64,000 nt of DNA. Source: Chryseobacterium indologenes. Lineage in GTDB: Bacteria > Bacteroidota > Bacteroidia > Flavobacteriales > Weeksellaceae. Location: the NCBI RefSeq assembly GCF_002025665.1, contig NZ_CP018786.1, positions 1,984,001-2,048,000 on the forward strand, in the 5' to 3' direction. Every line of letters starts with the position of its first letter. Position 1 is the stretch's first letter. Under the pieces are notes generated by a model. The model worked only from the letters and a program-made list of their open reading frames with translations, made no database searches and was not told the origin of the DNA. Below are positions 1 through 8,389 of this stretch, piece after piece. Position numbers and translations under genes: made by a program.

Positions 1-2
1 AA

Positions 3-689
3 GGATCATGCGATCTGATTGCAGAACTTGTGATGAATGAATCTCCGCAAAGAAAATATATTTCTTACGGAATGGCTCATGAAGCTGAAATTAAAGCTCA
101 ATTTAAAAAAGAAATGTTTACCGGTAATCTTGCCAACTGGTTTTATAATGGAAGACAAAAAGGAGAGGGCGCGGATTTAGGTTATTATGTGGGATATGTG
201 ATCAGTAAAATGTATTACCAGAATACCAAAGATAAAAAACAGGCCATCAAAGATATTATTGAACTGAACTATAGTGATAATAAATCTGTTGAAAGCTTCC
301 TGAACAAATCAAAATTTTTCAGTGAAAAAATTGATAAGCAAAAGCTGATCAATGAATATGATAAGAATCTACCTTATATCGTAAAAATAGAGCCTGAAAA
401 CGGTTCTGCAAATGTAAGTGCAGATACAAAAGAAATAAGAATTACCTTTTCAAAAGAAATGACTCCCAAAAGCTATTCTTTTAACCTTTCTGATAAAGGA
501 AAAGAGTATTTTCCATTTACTAAAGTTGTAGGAATGGAAAACGATAATAAAACGTTGGTTTTGCAGGCAGATCTTAAACCTAATAAAGAGTATGAATTTG
601 TAATGACCAATAAAAGTTTTATCTCAAAAGATGGGTATCCTCTGAAAGATGAGAACCTTCTTATAAAGTTTAAAACGGGGAATAAATAG
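3..689 (+). CDS. DUF2268-like putative zinc protease with C-terminal Ig-like domain (5' partial)
   Basis: The reading frame is open to the left edge (codons from base 3 read GSCDLIAEL), so the gene starts outside the window and the internal GTG/ATG near base 30 is not the true start. The GSCDLIAEL stretch resembles the region following the HExxH-type site in DUF2268/GldB-like putative Zn proteases of Bacteroidetes; the catalytic motif itself is off the window. The last 100 or so residues (from about KIEPENGSANVSADTKEI) look like a bacterial Ig-like (Big_5) domain, with the ITFSKEM signature. The fragment has no membrane segment. The protease assignment is family-level inference from a partial sequence. 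Confidence 0.6.
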   Translation, partial: GSCDLIAELVMNESPQRKYISYGMAHEAEIKAQFKKEMFTGNLANWFYNGRQKGEGADLGYYVGYVISKMYYQNTKDKKQAIKDIIELNYSDNKSVESFLNKSKFFSEKIDKQKLINEYDKNLPYIVKIEPENGSANVSADTKEIRITFSKEMTPKSYSFNLSDKGKEYFPFTKVVGMENDNKTLVLQADLKPNKEYEFVMTNKSFISKDGYPLKDENLLIKFKTGNK

Positions 690-722
690 TTAGATAGCGA
701 TTCAACTTTTTTATTTTTAAAT

Positions 723-974
723 ATGACTATGAAGAAAAATATACTAAAAGTGTTGATGATAAATATCTTGATATTGTCTTTGATAGCCTATATTTTAGGG
801 CTTACAGACTCTGCTTTAGGACAGGTTTATCCATCAGAGAATCTGATTTCTTATCTGATGAACTCCATGAAATATTTTGTACTCTGGGTTTTACCTTATT
901 GGTGGCTGATCATTATGGGAGGTGCTTTATTACTGACTCTTTTATATTATATATTAAGAAAAATAAAACTTTAA
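723..974 (+). CDS. small two-helix membrane protein
   Basis: This 83-residue protein has a basic start (MTMKKN), a hydrophobic segment at about residues 8-30, a polar loop, a second hydrophobic stretch at about 50-77 rich in Trp and Leu (VLWVLPYWWLIIMGG), and a basic tail (LRKIKL). I do not recognise the family. It lies 33 bp after the protease-like gene on the same strand and may be cotranscribed with it. An alternative start is the Met at residue 3. The length and two clear membrane segments make a real gene likely; the function is unknown. Confidence 0.6.
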   Translation: MTMKKNILKVLMINILILSLIAYILGLTDSALGQVYPSENLISYLMNSMKYFVLWVLPYWWLIIMGGALLLTLLYYILRKIKL

Positions 975-1043
975 CAATTGGAATCAAACCTGTTCAATGA
1001 TTTTTTTATTAAATTACTTTTTCAAACTAATAACTTATTTATT

Positions 1044-1208
1044 ATGAAAAATCTAAAGAAAATCGCGAGACAAAGTTTAAAGACAATCACGGGTGGTCGT
1101 CCACCTGCAGAGAGTGAGTGTATAGCATGTGGATGCCCTACATCAGCATGTTATTACAAAAACGGAAACGGAGGTGGTGGTGGTTGTGCTGATATCAGAT
1201 GTGCATAA
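1044..1208 (+). CDS. double-glycine leader, Cys-rich bacteriocin-like peptide
   Basis: The peptide has 54 residues and begins MKNLKKIARQSLKTITGG. That leader ends in GG and matches the leaders of two further peptides in this window (18312-18458 and 18486-18629), which fixes the ATG at 1044 rather than the longer in-frame ORF from 978. After GG the core has six Cys and a Gly run. Double-glycine leaders are normally cut by C39-peptidase ABC transporters; none is encoded here. Peptides of this kind are common in Chryseobacterium and often annotated bacteriocin-like, but activity is unproven. A terminator hairpin follows at about 1228-1250. Confidence 0.75.
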   Translation: MKNLKKIARQSLKTITGGRPPAESECIACGCPTSACYYKNGNGGGGGCADIRCA

Positions 1209-1225
1209 TCATCTTTATAAAGAAA

Positions 1226-1258
1226 GAAACCTTCCGGAATAAGGAAGGTTTTATTTTT
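1226..1258. terminator. bidirectional terminator hairpin
   Basis: Inverted repeat AACCTTCC / GGAAGGTT (1228-1235 and 1243-1250) with a T-rich tract on the plus side and A-rich flank on the other. It lies between the convergent peptide gene and the MFS gene. Confidence 0.7.
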
Positions 1259-1262
1259 TATA

Positions 1263-2407
1263 TTAAAGTTTAGTTTCTGTATACTTCCTTTTGATAAGCA
1301 CCAGTATAAGAGCGAGAGTTAATCCTATAATGCTTGACCAAATTATGTGCTCTAACCCATAACGGGCAATCCAGAATCCTCCGAATAGAGTGCCGGCAGT
1401 AACAGCAAAATTCCCGCAGGAAGTAAAAATACTATTGATAAACTCCGAAGGACCGGAAATGGAAGAAGTGACATTCATATTACTGATCAGAAAGCCTCCG
1501 GAATGAACCAGCCCCCAACATCCGATAATCCATATCATAGGTAGAAACTGATTTCCATAATGTCCTATTAACAAATGAATTCCTGATAATAGAATTAAAA
1601 ACAGAAGAGTGGTCTGAAACGGAAATCTGCTCATATATTTTCCCGCAATTTTATTTCCTGCAATTCCCACTGTTCCAAAAAGGAAGAGCATCAGACTGAT
1701 CTGTTTTCCGTTCATTTTGGTAATACTCTTTAAAAATTCTGCCATATAACCATAGGTTGAATACATTGCTGTAATCGTAAAGAATGCCAGAAAAAGCCCA
1801 ATCCATAGATGTTTATTGTTAAATATTTTAAAGGGAAACTTATTTGATGATGCATTGGTATTTTGAATCGATGGTAAATAAATCCATACTCCTGCCAGTG
1901 CAACGCCATTAATAAAAGCAGTAAGTAAAAAAGAAGACTGCCAGGAAAACAGATCAGACATAAAAGTAGCCAATGGAACACCCATGACGGTAGCCAGGGT
2001 AAGGCCTGAAAAAATAATGCTTACCGCTTTTGATTTCTCTTTAGGATCTGAGGTCTGTCCGGCAGCAGATAAGGCAATGGACCAGTATACCGGATGAAAA
2101 AATGCCGGAATCATTCTGACGGCAAGCAGCAGATAAAAATTGGTGATATACGCAGATAGAATATTAGCGGCAACAAAAATAAATAAGGAAAAGACCAGTA
2201 GATTTTTCCTTTTGAATGAAGAACATAAAAGCAGCATAAAAGGTCCAAAGACAGCCACAATCAATGCAAATACACTCAGCCTGCTTTTTCAATGGATATC
2301 CGGAATGTAGAAGCAATTTCTGGCAATACTCCAATCACTCCGAATTCAGTAGTGGTAATTCCGAAAACACCGAGTGCCAGCACATAAAGATTTCTGTTCA
2401 TTTTCAT
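1263..2407 (-). pseudogene. MFS transporter, frameshifted near the N-terminus
   Basis: The long open frame (1263-2264) encodes about 330 residues of a 12-helix major facilitator, but lacks the first helix. Upstream on the same strand an ATG at 2407 opens a second frame reading MKMNRNLYVLALGVFGITTT and ending KAG-stop at 2276-2278. It is the missing start (TM1 with the TEF motif typical of YdhP/AraJ-like drug exporters), and the two frames join only with a -1 correction. The expected sequence across the junction in relatives is of the KAGWL.SVFAL type, so about seven bases bounded by CTG may have been lost. The gene is divergent from an HxlR regulator. It is either a true pseudogene or a sequence error. 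Confidence 0.75.
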
Positions 2408-2448
2408 TATTTTTTTGCAAATTTGCAGAATAGACTTTCAGAAAACTA

Positions 2449-2481
2449 TATACTTACCTTTTAGTTCTATACTTACCTTTT
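2449..2481. promoter_or_regulatory. tandem 14-bp direct repeat, candidate HxlR operator
   Basis: TATACTTACCTTTT occurs at 2449-2462 and again at 2468-2481, 19 bp apart, in the intergenic space between the divergent MFS gene and the HxlR regulator. HxlR of Bacillus subtilis binds tandem direct repeats, so this is a plausible operator for autoregulation and control of the transporter. The link is inference. Confidence 0.5.
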
Positions 2482-2508
2482 TGAAAGTGATCCTAAAAAA
2501 AAATTATT

Positions 2509-2865
2509 ATGCCTGAATTTTTCCATGATAAAAGATTGTACTATACTCCTATTGAATTCGCTTTAAGTCATATCGGAGGAACCTGGAAAATGCTTATTCT
2601 GTGGAGATTACAGGAGAAACCTCTTCGTTTTAGTGAACTTAAAAAAGACATTCCGCATATCACAGACAAGATGCTGACCAGCCAGCTGCGCGAACTGGAA
2701 GCGAAAGAGATGATTTACAGAGAAGTGTTTCCGGTAGTTCCTCCAAAAGTAGAATATAGTCTTACAGAAAAAGGAAAAAAAGCCATTCCGGTGATTGAAA
2801 CCATTATGAAGTTTGGCTATGAGCTGATTAAGGATGAAGGAATTGTCTTCCCGCCTAAAGAATGA
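2509..2865 (+). CDS. HxlR-family winged-helix transcriptional regulator
   Basis: This 118-residue protein has the HxlR layout throughout: an early IEFALSHIGGTWKMLILWRL segment, then RFSELKKDIPHITDKMLTSQLREL as the recognition helix region, and a wing ending EYSLTEKGKKA. Family members usually sense electrophiles or drugs and repress an adjacent gene. It is divergent from the MFS transporter at 1263-2407 and followed, after 66 bp, by an LLM oxidoreductase, so either is a likely target. Two copies of TATACTTACCTTTT sit just upstream of the start. Confidence 0.9.
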   Translation: MPEFFHDKRLYYTPIEFALSHIGGTWKMLILWRLQEKPLRFSELKKDIPHITDKMLTSQLRELEAKEMIYREVFPVVPPKVEYSLTEKGKKAIPVIETIMKFGYELIKDEGIVFPPKE

Positions 2866-2931
2866 TCAGATTATATTTTTCCATTACGTAACGCTTTTTT
2901 CATAACTTCACCATAAAATTGATTCAATAGT

Positions 2932-3927
2932 ATGAAGCTGAAATTGGGGATATTAGATCAGTCACCTACAACCATGGGTGGCAATGCAGCATCCGCATTG
3001 AAAAACAGTATTAACCTTGCTGTATTGGCTGAAGAAATAGGATTTCATAGCATTATGTATTCCGAACATCATGGCGTAGAAGCCTATGGAAGCTCCAGCC
3101 CTGAATTATTAGCTGCTATTGTTCTCAGTAAAACAAACAGGATCAAAGTAGGAACAGCCGGTATTATGATGAGAAATTATTCTGCGTATAAAATTGCGGA
3201 ATGGTCCAAAATGCTGTCAACCCTTTATCCTGAACGGTTTATTCTCGGGTTGGGAAAAGCACCGGGAGGATTAAAAAATGCTGTAATGGCACTGAACAAT
3301 CATAAACCAGTCATTTTATCCAATATGGAAACAAAACTGGAAGAGATCATTCAATTCATAAAAGATGAAGAAGGGATATATGATGGGCTTATTGCACAGC
3401 CGACTCATGTACTGCATATTCCGGAAATTATGTGGCTGGGTTCAGGAATAACTTCTGCCAGAGAAGCAGCCAGGCACGGGGTCGGATATTCATTCGCTGC
3501 TTTTATGAATAGTAAAAATGGAAAGGAAAATACCGATACTTATCTCAAAGAATTTGATAGCACGCAATATTTTCCTCAGCCTTCATTACAGGTTGCTATA
3601 GCTGTATCCGTAGCAGACAACATTGAAGATGCCAAACGTAATGCTTATGGAATGGCCTATCAGTTTTTGCAATCCAGACAATTGGCAAGTCCCAATGCGG
3701 TTCTTTCTCCGGAAGCAGTAGAACAGAAAATTTTGGGAACAAAGGATGAAGAAGAATTCTTTACTACTTTAAACAGAATTATGATTGAAACACCAGAATC
3801 CGTAGATCAGAAATTACATCAGGTTGCGGAAAGGTACAATACAGATGATCTCCTGATATTGTGTAATATGTACCGGGAAGAAGATCGTATCAACACTTAT
3901 AAAAGTATCATTAAAAACAATAACTAA
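2932..3927 (+). CDS. LLM-class flavin-dependent oxidoreductase (MsnO8/group 1 type)
   Basis: This 331-residue protein starts LKLGILDQSPTTMGGNAASA and contains YSEHHGVEAYGSSSPELL and IKVGTAGIMMRNYSAYKIAEW, both characteristic of the luciferase-like group 1 flavin monooxygenases. The predicted fold is a TIM barrel using FMN supplied as reduced flavin. The substrate cannot be told from the sequence. It sits downstream of an HxlR regulator in the same direction and could respond to the same signal. The length is normal and there is no sign of damage. Confidence 0.88.
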   Translation: MKLKLGILDQSPTTMGGNAASALKNSINLAVLAEEIGFHSIMYSEHHGVEAYGSSSPELLAAIVLSKTNRIKVGTAGIMMRNYSAYKIAEWSKMLSTLYPERFILGLGKAPGGLKNAVMALNNHKPVILSNMETKLEEIIQFIKDEEGIYDGLIAQPTHVLHIPEIMWLGSGITSAREAARHGVGYSFAAFMNSKNGKENTDTYLKEFDSTQYFPQPSLQVAIAVSVADNIEDAKRNAYGMAYQFLQSRQLASPNAVLSPEAVEQKILGTKDEEEFFTTLNRIMIETPESVDQKLHQVAERYNTDDLLILCNMYREEDRINTYKSIIKNNN

Positions 3928-3991
3928 CCCTACGGCTTCTATAAAAATTCTGTTGTGCTATGGGGTTATAAATACACTAGAATGTACACTC

Positions 3992-4543
3992 ATGAAGCAG
4001 AATATTTCAACATTGTATATCATTACCGGAGGTCCCGGAGCAGGAAAAACAACATTGCTGGATGAATTAACCCGTCATGAATTGATAACTGTGCCTGAAG
4101 AAGGAAGAAAAATCATTAAAGAGCAGATTGATTCTGGTGGTGAAGGGCTTCCATGGCTTAACAAAGAACTTTTTGCAGAACTGATGTTTAAAGAATCTGT
4201 AAAAACCTACATGGAAATAAGCAAGTTGTCCCATAAGAAACCTGTTTTCTTTGACCGTGGGATATTGGATACGTTGGGCTATATGAAACTTGAACACATT
4301 TTAATTCCGGTATCTATGGTAGCAAAAGCAAGAGAAATGGCTTATCATCATAATGTTTTCATTCTTCCCCCATGGAAAGAGATTTATGAAAACGATCCTG
4401 AAAGAAAACAAACCTTTGAAAAAGCGGTGGAAACCTTTGAGTGTATGAAAGACATTTATCAGGAATATGGTTATACTGTTATCGAAGTTCCTAAAGTTTC
4501 AGTAGAAAACAGAGCGCACTTTATTCTTGATCGAATCACATAG
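3992..4543 (+). CDS. P-loop ATPase / kinase-like protein (AAA_28 type)
   Basis: Starting at the ATG at 3992 the protein has 183 residues and begins MKQNISTLYIITGGPGAGKTT, with the Walker A motif at residues 13-20. A longer ORF begins at 3953, but the extra 13 residues precede the typical family start. FFDRGILDTLGYM follows in the position of a Walker B/lid element. This is the small AAA_28 family of predicted ATPases or nucleoside-kinase-like proteins found singly in many bacteria. The substrate is unknown. It is followed by a DUF6624 gene after 42 bp. Confidence 0.75.
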   Translation: MKQNISTLYIITGGPGAGKTTLLDELTRHELITVPEEGRKIIKEQIDSGGEGLPWLNKELFAELMFKESVKTYMEISKLSHKKPVFFDRGILDTLGYMKLEHILIPVSMVAKAREMAYHHNVFILPPWKEIYENDPERKQTFEKAVETFECMKDIYQEYGYTVIEVPKVSVENRAHFILDRIT

Positions 4544-4585
4544 AGAAAGACGCTCATTCATCAATCATCATTTATCAACTACTAT

Positions 4586-5149
4586 ATGAACAATCTTCCT
4601 TTTGAAAAAGAACTGATCGAAATGGCTGGCCAGGATCTGTCCGTCAGAGAAAAACTATTGCTGGCTGGAAAATTATCCGGAGGCTATCATCCTGAAATGG
4701 AAAATATTCATAGAGCCAATGCAAAACGGCTGCGGGAAATTATAGCAGAAATAGGTTATCCTACCATCTCAAAAGTCGGCGAGAAAGCTAATGATGCAAC
4801 CTGGCTGATTATCCAGCATGCCATCGGTGAACCTGAATTTATGAAAACGTGTTATGCTATGATGGAAGAGCATTCCAATGATATTAATCTTTTGCATAAA
4901 GCCTATTTATACGACAGGATTCAGGTTTTTCAGAGTAAACCTCAAAAATATGGGACACAGTTAACCTCTGAAGGAACAATTTATCCCGTAGAAAATAAAG
5001 AAAACTTAAATGCAGAACGTAAAAAGGTAAATCTGCGGGTCCTGCCTGAATCAGATATTAACAAAATTCCGGAACCTGAAGTCATTCCGGAAATTGATAG
5101 CAAAGACGTTGAATATACAGTTTGGAGAAAAAAAGCAGGCTGGATTTAA
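4586..5149 (+). CDS. DUF6624 domain protein
   Basis: This 187-residue cytoplasmic protein has the central DATWLIIQHAIGEPEFMKTCYAMM, then AYLYDRIQVFQSKPQKYGTQ, which I recognise as the DUF6624 signature (an LxxQHA block followed by a DR...GxxQxYGTQ block). No enzymatic role is known to me. It has no signal peptide or membrane segment. Its neighbours are a P-loop ATPase upstream and a convergent YciI gene downstream. The C-terminal 50 residues are rich in Pro and Glu. Confidence 0.7.
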   Translation: MNNLPFEKELIEMAGQDLSVREKLLLAGKLSGGYHPEMENIHRANAKRLREIIAEIGYPTISKVGEKANDATWLIIQHAIGEPEFMKTCYAMMEEHSNDINLLHKAYLYDRIQVFQSKPQKYGTQLTSEGTIYPVENKENLNAERKKVNLRVLPESDINKIPEPEVIPEIDSKDVEYTVWRKKAGWI

Positions 5150-5209
5150 GCAATGCTGAATGCATGAAGAAATTTTCAACTTAAACTGTAATTCCTCCCA
5201 AATTCCACC

Positions 5210-5554
5210 TTACTTGCCGGTCTTCAAGACTTCACGAACTTCAATATTTCCTCCAATTTTAAAAATTGGGTTTCCTTTCGCTATTTCAACGGCTTCATCA
5301 ATAGATTCTGCCCGTACAATAATATATCCACTAATGAATTCTTTGATCTCGGTATAAGGGCCATCCGTTACCATATTATCTGGTTTTACAGTTTTGGCAG
5401 CTCCCGGAGCGGGTAATAAAGTATTTCCTTCATCCACCAGTTTGTTTTGTGCAGCAATGTTTCCAAGCCAGATCATGCGCTCCCGGATCTGTTCAGGAGA
5501 AGGTTTAAAATCAGAAATGTCTTTCAGTCTGAAGATCAATGCAAATTCTTTCAT
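5210..5554 (-). CDS. YciI-like (DGPF domain) protein
   Basis: With the ATG at 5554 the protein has 114 residues, begins MKEFALIFRLKD and matches the usual YCII-related length; a longer frame upstream adds 30 implausible residues. The DGPF-type motif is present as DGPYTEIKEFISGYIIV, followed by DEAVEIAKGNP. DGPF proteins are typically encoded next to ECF42 sigma factors; here the ECF42-type gene is 26 kb away (31363-32625). It is immediately downstream of a SnoaL-like gene on the same strand. Confidence 0.82.
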   Translation of the reverse strand: MKEFALIFRLKDISDFKPSPEQIRERMIWLGNIAAQNKLVDEGNTLLPAPGAAKTVKPDNMVTDGPYTEIKEFISGYIIVRAESIDEAVEIAKGNPIFKIGGNIEVREVLKTGK

Positions 5555-5615
5555 AATCATATTTTTTTTATGACGATTAAGATAGATGAACAGGGACAGC
5601 GTTTTTAATGTGTTT

Positions 5616-5951
5616 TTATTTATCCAATAAAGGTCTGGGATCAAACAGAACTTTTAAGGTTTTGATTTTTCCATTCTGTATGTGATACCATCCCGAAGAT
5701 TCTATTGTTTTTTCTCCCATGTTAATATTATACCAAAAACATACATCTTCACCGGAAGTAAAAGTCCTGAGAATTTCATACTTAAATTTCATCTGCTTCA
5801 TATCTTTCATATAAACAGAAGCTCCTTCTCTCATACCTAATACTCCTATAAATTTAAAGCCAGGATCGAGACAGCTTTCCGCCTTGTCAAAATTTTCTTG
5901 ATTTAAATAGTGGATAAACTGTTCTGCAATGTTTTGAATGGTATTGCTCAT
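5616..5951 (-). CDS. SnoaL/NTF2-like small protein
   Basis: From the ATG at 5951 it has 111 residues beginning MSNTIQNIAEQFIHYLNQENFDKAESCLDP, the usual first two helices of the NTF2-like/SnoaL cone fold. FKFIGVLGMREGASVYMKDM and SSGWYHIQNGKIKTLKVLFD then give the expected beta-strands. The 5999 start of the longer frame adds 16 residues not expected for the family. Such proteins are often of unknown substrate. It precedes the YciI gene by about 60 bp and may share its transcript. Confidence 0.75.
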   Translation of the reverse strand: MSNTIQNIAEQFIHYLNQENFDKAESCLDPGFKFIGVLGMREGASVYMKDMKQMKFKYEILRTFTSGEDVCFWYNINMGEKTIESSGWYHIQNGKIKTLKVLFDPRPLLDK

Positions 5952-6044
5952 AAAGATTGTTTTTATTGTTGAATACAAAATTAAAGGTTCACTGAGCATT
6001 CCCTTGTGACTATAATCACAAAATGCTTTTATCTCTTTTTGAAT

Positions 6045-7181
6045 TTATTTTAATACAGGAATTCTTCCTTTTGCATAGGCAATCTGTTCTTTTTCTTTGT
6101 TCTGATCCGGATTGTTTTTAAGATACATCTGATAGTATGTCGCTGCATTCTTAGGCTGTTTCAGGTTGAGATCATAAAGAAGTCCCAAACGGTAATAGAT
6201 AATATTGCTGGTACCAAAAGTCAGTCCTCTTTTATAAGCTGTTACCGCCTCGTTATATTGGTTTTGGGCTTCATAAATACCCGCCAGCGCAGCATAGTAA
6301 AGGTTGGTGTGGTCTGAAATAGCTTCATCAATAGTCTTTTGTGCATAGATGGCTGCATTGTTATAATCTTTCTGTTCACGATAGCTCAGTGCCAGAAAAT
6401 ATAATGTGCTTTCATTTTGTACACCCATATCTTCCATCGCTTTGTAAAGCATAATGCATTTCTGATAATCCTTTACATAAAAATAAGCCTGTCCCATATC
6501 GTTCATTACATTCACATCAGCATGATTTTTCAGTAGTTTTTCACCAATTTCAATCACTTCAGAATATTGGGTTAACTGATTGGCAACCGGCAATAGAGCT
6601 TGTTGTAAAGTAAAGTTTTCAGTATCAGCAGCGATTGCTGTTTTCAATACATCATAAGCGGGTTGATATTGTTTGAGACCGCTGTAAGTTATGGAAAGAT
6701 CATAAGCTACATCAGGATCGGTGGCATTCAAGGTATTGGCTTTTTTAAGATAATTAAGTCTGGATTCAGGTGTTTCTGCATAAGCCGCAAGTTGTTTATA
6801 AGCATTGAAATTAAGACTGTCAAGCAGAATAATCTGTTGAAGATAGGTTTTGGCATTAGAAACATTTCCACGTCTGGAATTAATACTTGCTAAGCTGAAT
6901 AGAGTAGGCAGGTTGTTGGGTTGAATAGTGTTGATTTTCAGGTAACTTTTCTCTGCATCCGGCAGTTTTCCAGCCATCATATTACAGTAAGCAATTTGTG
7001 AAAGGGCTTTTATATCCTGTGTATCTCCGGGATATATGCTCTGAAGATAAGTAGCTGCATCAGCATAACGTTGTGTTTCATAATACTCAAGAAGTTTTTC
7101 AGTATCAATTTTTGCAGACTGGGCAGTAAGATTTTTAAAACTTAACAGGATAATACACAAGCAAATTCCTCTTTTCATCAT
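6045..7181 (-). CDS. exported tetratricopeptide-repeat protein
   Basis: The protein has 378 residues with a signal peptide (MMKRGICLCIILLSFKNLTAQ, cleavage probably before Gln at 21). The rest is a run of about nine TPR-like helical pairs, for example DAEKSYLKINTIQPNNLPT, SNAKTYLQQI, QYNEAVTAYKRG and KNAATYYQMYLKNNP. It probably acts in the periplasm as a scaffold. No enzymatic domain is seen. Either of the first two Met codons could serve as the start. It is monocistronic and divergent from the DinB gene. Confidence 0.8.
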   Translation of the reverse strand: MMKRGICLCIILLSFKNLTAQSAKIDTEKLLEYYETQRYADAATYLQSIYPGDTQDIKALSQIAYCNMMAGKLPDAEKSYLKINTIQPNNLPTLFSLASINSRRGNVSNAKTYLQQIILLDSLNFNAYKQLAAYAETPESRLNYLKKANTLNATDPDVAYDLSITYSGLKQYQPAYDVLKTAIAADTENFTLQQALLPVANQLTQYSEVIEIGEKLLKNHADVNVMNDMGQAYFYVKDYQKCIMLYKAMEDMGVQNESTLYFLALSYREQKDYNNAAIYAQKTIDEAISDHTNLYYAALAGIYEAQNQYNEAVTAYKRGLTFGTSNIIYYRLGLLYDLNLKQPKNAATYYQMYLKNNPDQNKEKEQIAYAKGRIPVLK

Positions 7182-7338
7182 GGTTATTTTTTAACTAAAA
7201 TATTGGTTATTTATTGAGCTTCCAAATTTTAGACTCACTTATTGGGGATTTTTTTAATCTTATGATTGATTTATGATAAAACCCTAAACCAAATATTATT
7301 AGATTTCTTATATTCACTTTACAGAAAAAGCAAAAGAT

Positions 7339-7842
7339 ATGGAAATAAAAACTGTACACTCATTCCTTGAGTATTATAGGAAAATAAGAGAAAGAACCAA
7401 TCGTATTATTGAAGTTGTTCCTCCTGAACATATTGATTTTTCTTATAAACCCGGGAAATTTACTATTGGCGATCAGATAAGACACATTGCTGCCATTGAA
7501 CGGTATATGTATGGAGAAACTATTACAGGAAGGAGAAGTGCTTATCCTGGATGCGGTAAGGATCTTGCCGACGGTTATGAAAATACAGTGAAGTTTTTCA
7601 ACGAAATGCACAGACAGACTCTTCAAATTATTGAAGGACTATCAGATGAAGATCTTACCAGGAAATGTCTTACACCTGCCAATAGTGAAATTTCCGTATG
7701 GAAATGGCTTCGTGCCATGATAGAACATGAAATTCATCACAGGGCAGAATTATATATCTACCTGAACCTTCTGGATGTAAAAACACCTCAAATTTACGGG
7801 CTTTCTGCAGAGGAAGTGCAGGAGATCAGTGTGAAATTATAA
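7339..7842 (+). CDS. DinB-family metal-binding four-helix protein
   Basis: This 167-residue protein has the two His-bearing regions of DinB-like proteins: DQIRHIAAIERYMYG in the second helix and EHEIHHRAELYIYLNLLDV in the last, giving the typical three-His metal site. It is the full family length. Many members are thiol-dependent transferases of the bacillithiol S-transferase type; its substrate here is not evident. A factor-independent terminator follows at 7868-7900. Confidence 0.88.
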   Translation: MEIKTVHSFLEYYRKIRERTNRIIEVVPPEHIDFSYKPGKFTIGDQIRHIAAIERYMYGETITGRRSAYPGCGKDLADGYENTVKFFNEMHRQTLQIIEGLSDEDLTRKCLTPANSEISVWKWLRAMIEHEIHHRAELYIYLNLLDVKTPQIYGLSAEEVQEISVKL

Positions 7843-7867
7843 AAGATCATCAGACTATTAAAAATAC

Positions 7868-7900
7868 AAACCAGCTGTCAATGTATAGCTGGTTTTTCTT
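7868..7900 (+). terminator. terminator of the DinB gene
   Basis: Inverted repeat AAACCAGCT / AGCTGGTTT (7868-7876 and 7887-7895) followed by a T tract. Confidence 0.75.
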
Positions 7901-8045
7901 GTTAAAAGATCTTATATTTTAATTTATTTCTATTTTAAGTGATAAATTGTTTGTTTGCGTTTATTAAAAATTGTTAATTATTTATTTGGTATAGAGGTAT
8001 TTATTCCTTTTTTTTAATCATTCATTTTAGAATTATTTATGAAAA

Positions 8046-8061
8046 GTCGTAGAACTACGAC
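8046..8061. promoter_or_regulatory. perfect inverted repeat, candidate operator upstream of vgrG
   Basis: GTCGTAGAACTACGAC has two 7-bp arms separated by AA and is followed by ACAAA. It lies 49 bp upstream of the TATCTTTG box. A 13/16 match followed by the same A run is found at 43785-43800, upstream of a candidate small RNA. It looks like a dimeric regulator site; the regulator is unknown. Confidence 0.5.
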
Positions 8062-8110
8062 AAAATTTCAGATTAAGTGTCTAAAATTTTTCGAATAGCA
8101 ATTACCGTTT

Positions 8111-8118
8111 TATCTTTG
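8111..8118 (+). promoter_or_regulatory. -7 box of the T6SS effector operon
   Basis: TATCTTTG fits the Bacteroidetes TAnnTTTG element. A clear TTTG -33 box is missing at the expected spacing (TTTTTCG is present). The start of transcription would be near 8125, giving an untranslated leader of about 265 nt before vgrG. Confidence 0.5.
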
Positions 8119-8124
8119 TAATAC

Positions 8125-8389
8125 CACAAATCCAATTACAAAAAATTAATAATGATTAAAACCCACATATTACAAGAATAACATCAAGAGAAATCTTGAA
8201 ATTCCAACAGGGTTATAAAGTAAGCTTACTCTTATATTTTTCCTTTTTAATACCCTGTTATGATATCAATATCCGGATTTTACCATTACCAATGGAGTGC
8301 GGATAACGAAAAATGTATCTGAACCTTGCTGTCCAGATCAATTTCAGACTTAAAAAAACTGACACCCAATCAATCAAAATATTACAATT
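8125..8389 (+). other. long 5' leader of the vgrG operon with nested hairpins
   Basis: No gene is visible apart from a nine-codon ORF at 8152-8181. AACAGGGT at about 8208 pairs with ACCCTGTT at about 8249, enclosing a 12-bp palindrome AGTAAGCTTACT. This suggests a structured RNA leader that could control translation or stability of the T6SS effector operon. The role is inference. Confidence 0.4.

Noticed and set aside
978..1043. Upstream extension of the double-glycine peptide
   Set aside because: The 22 extra residues precede a leader whose start is fixed by two paralogous peptides.
2264..2464. 66-codon plus-strand ORF
   Set aside because: It is antisense to the frameshifted N-terminus of the MFS gene and overlaps its ATG; its composition is not protein-like.
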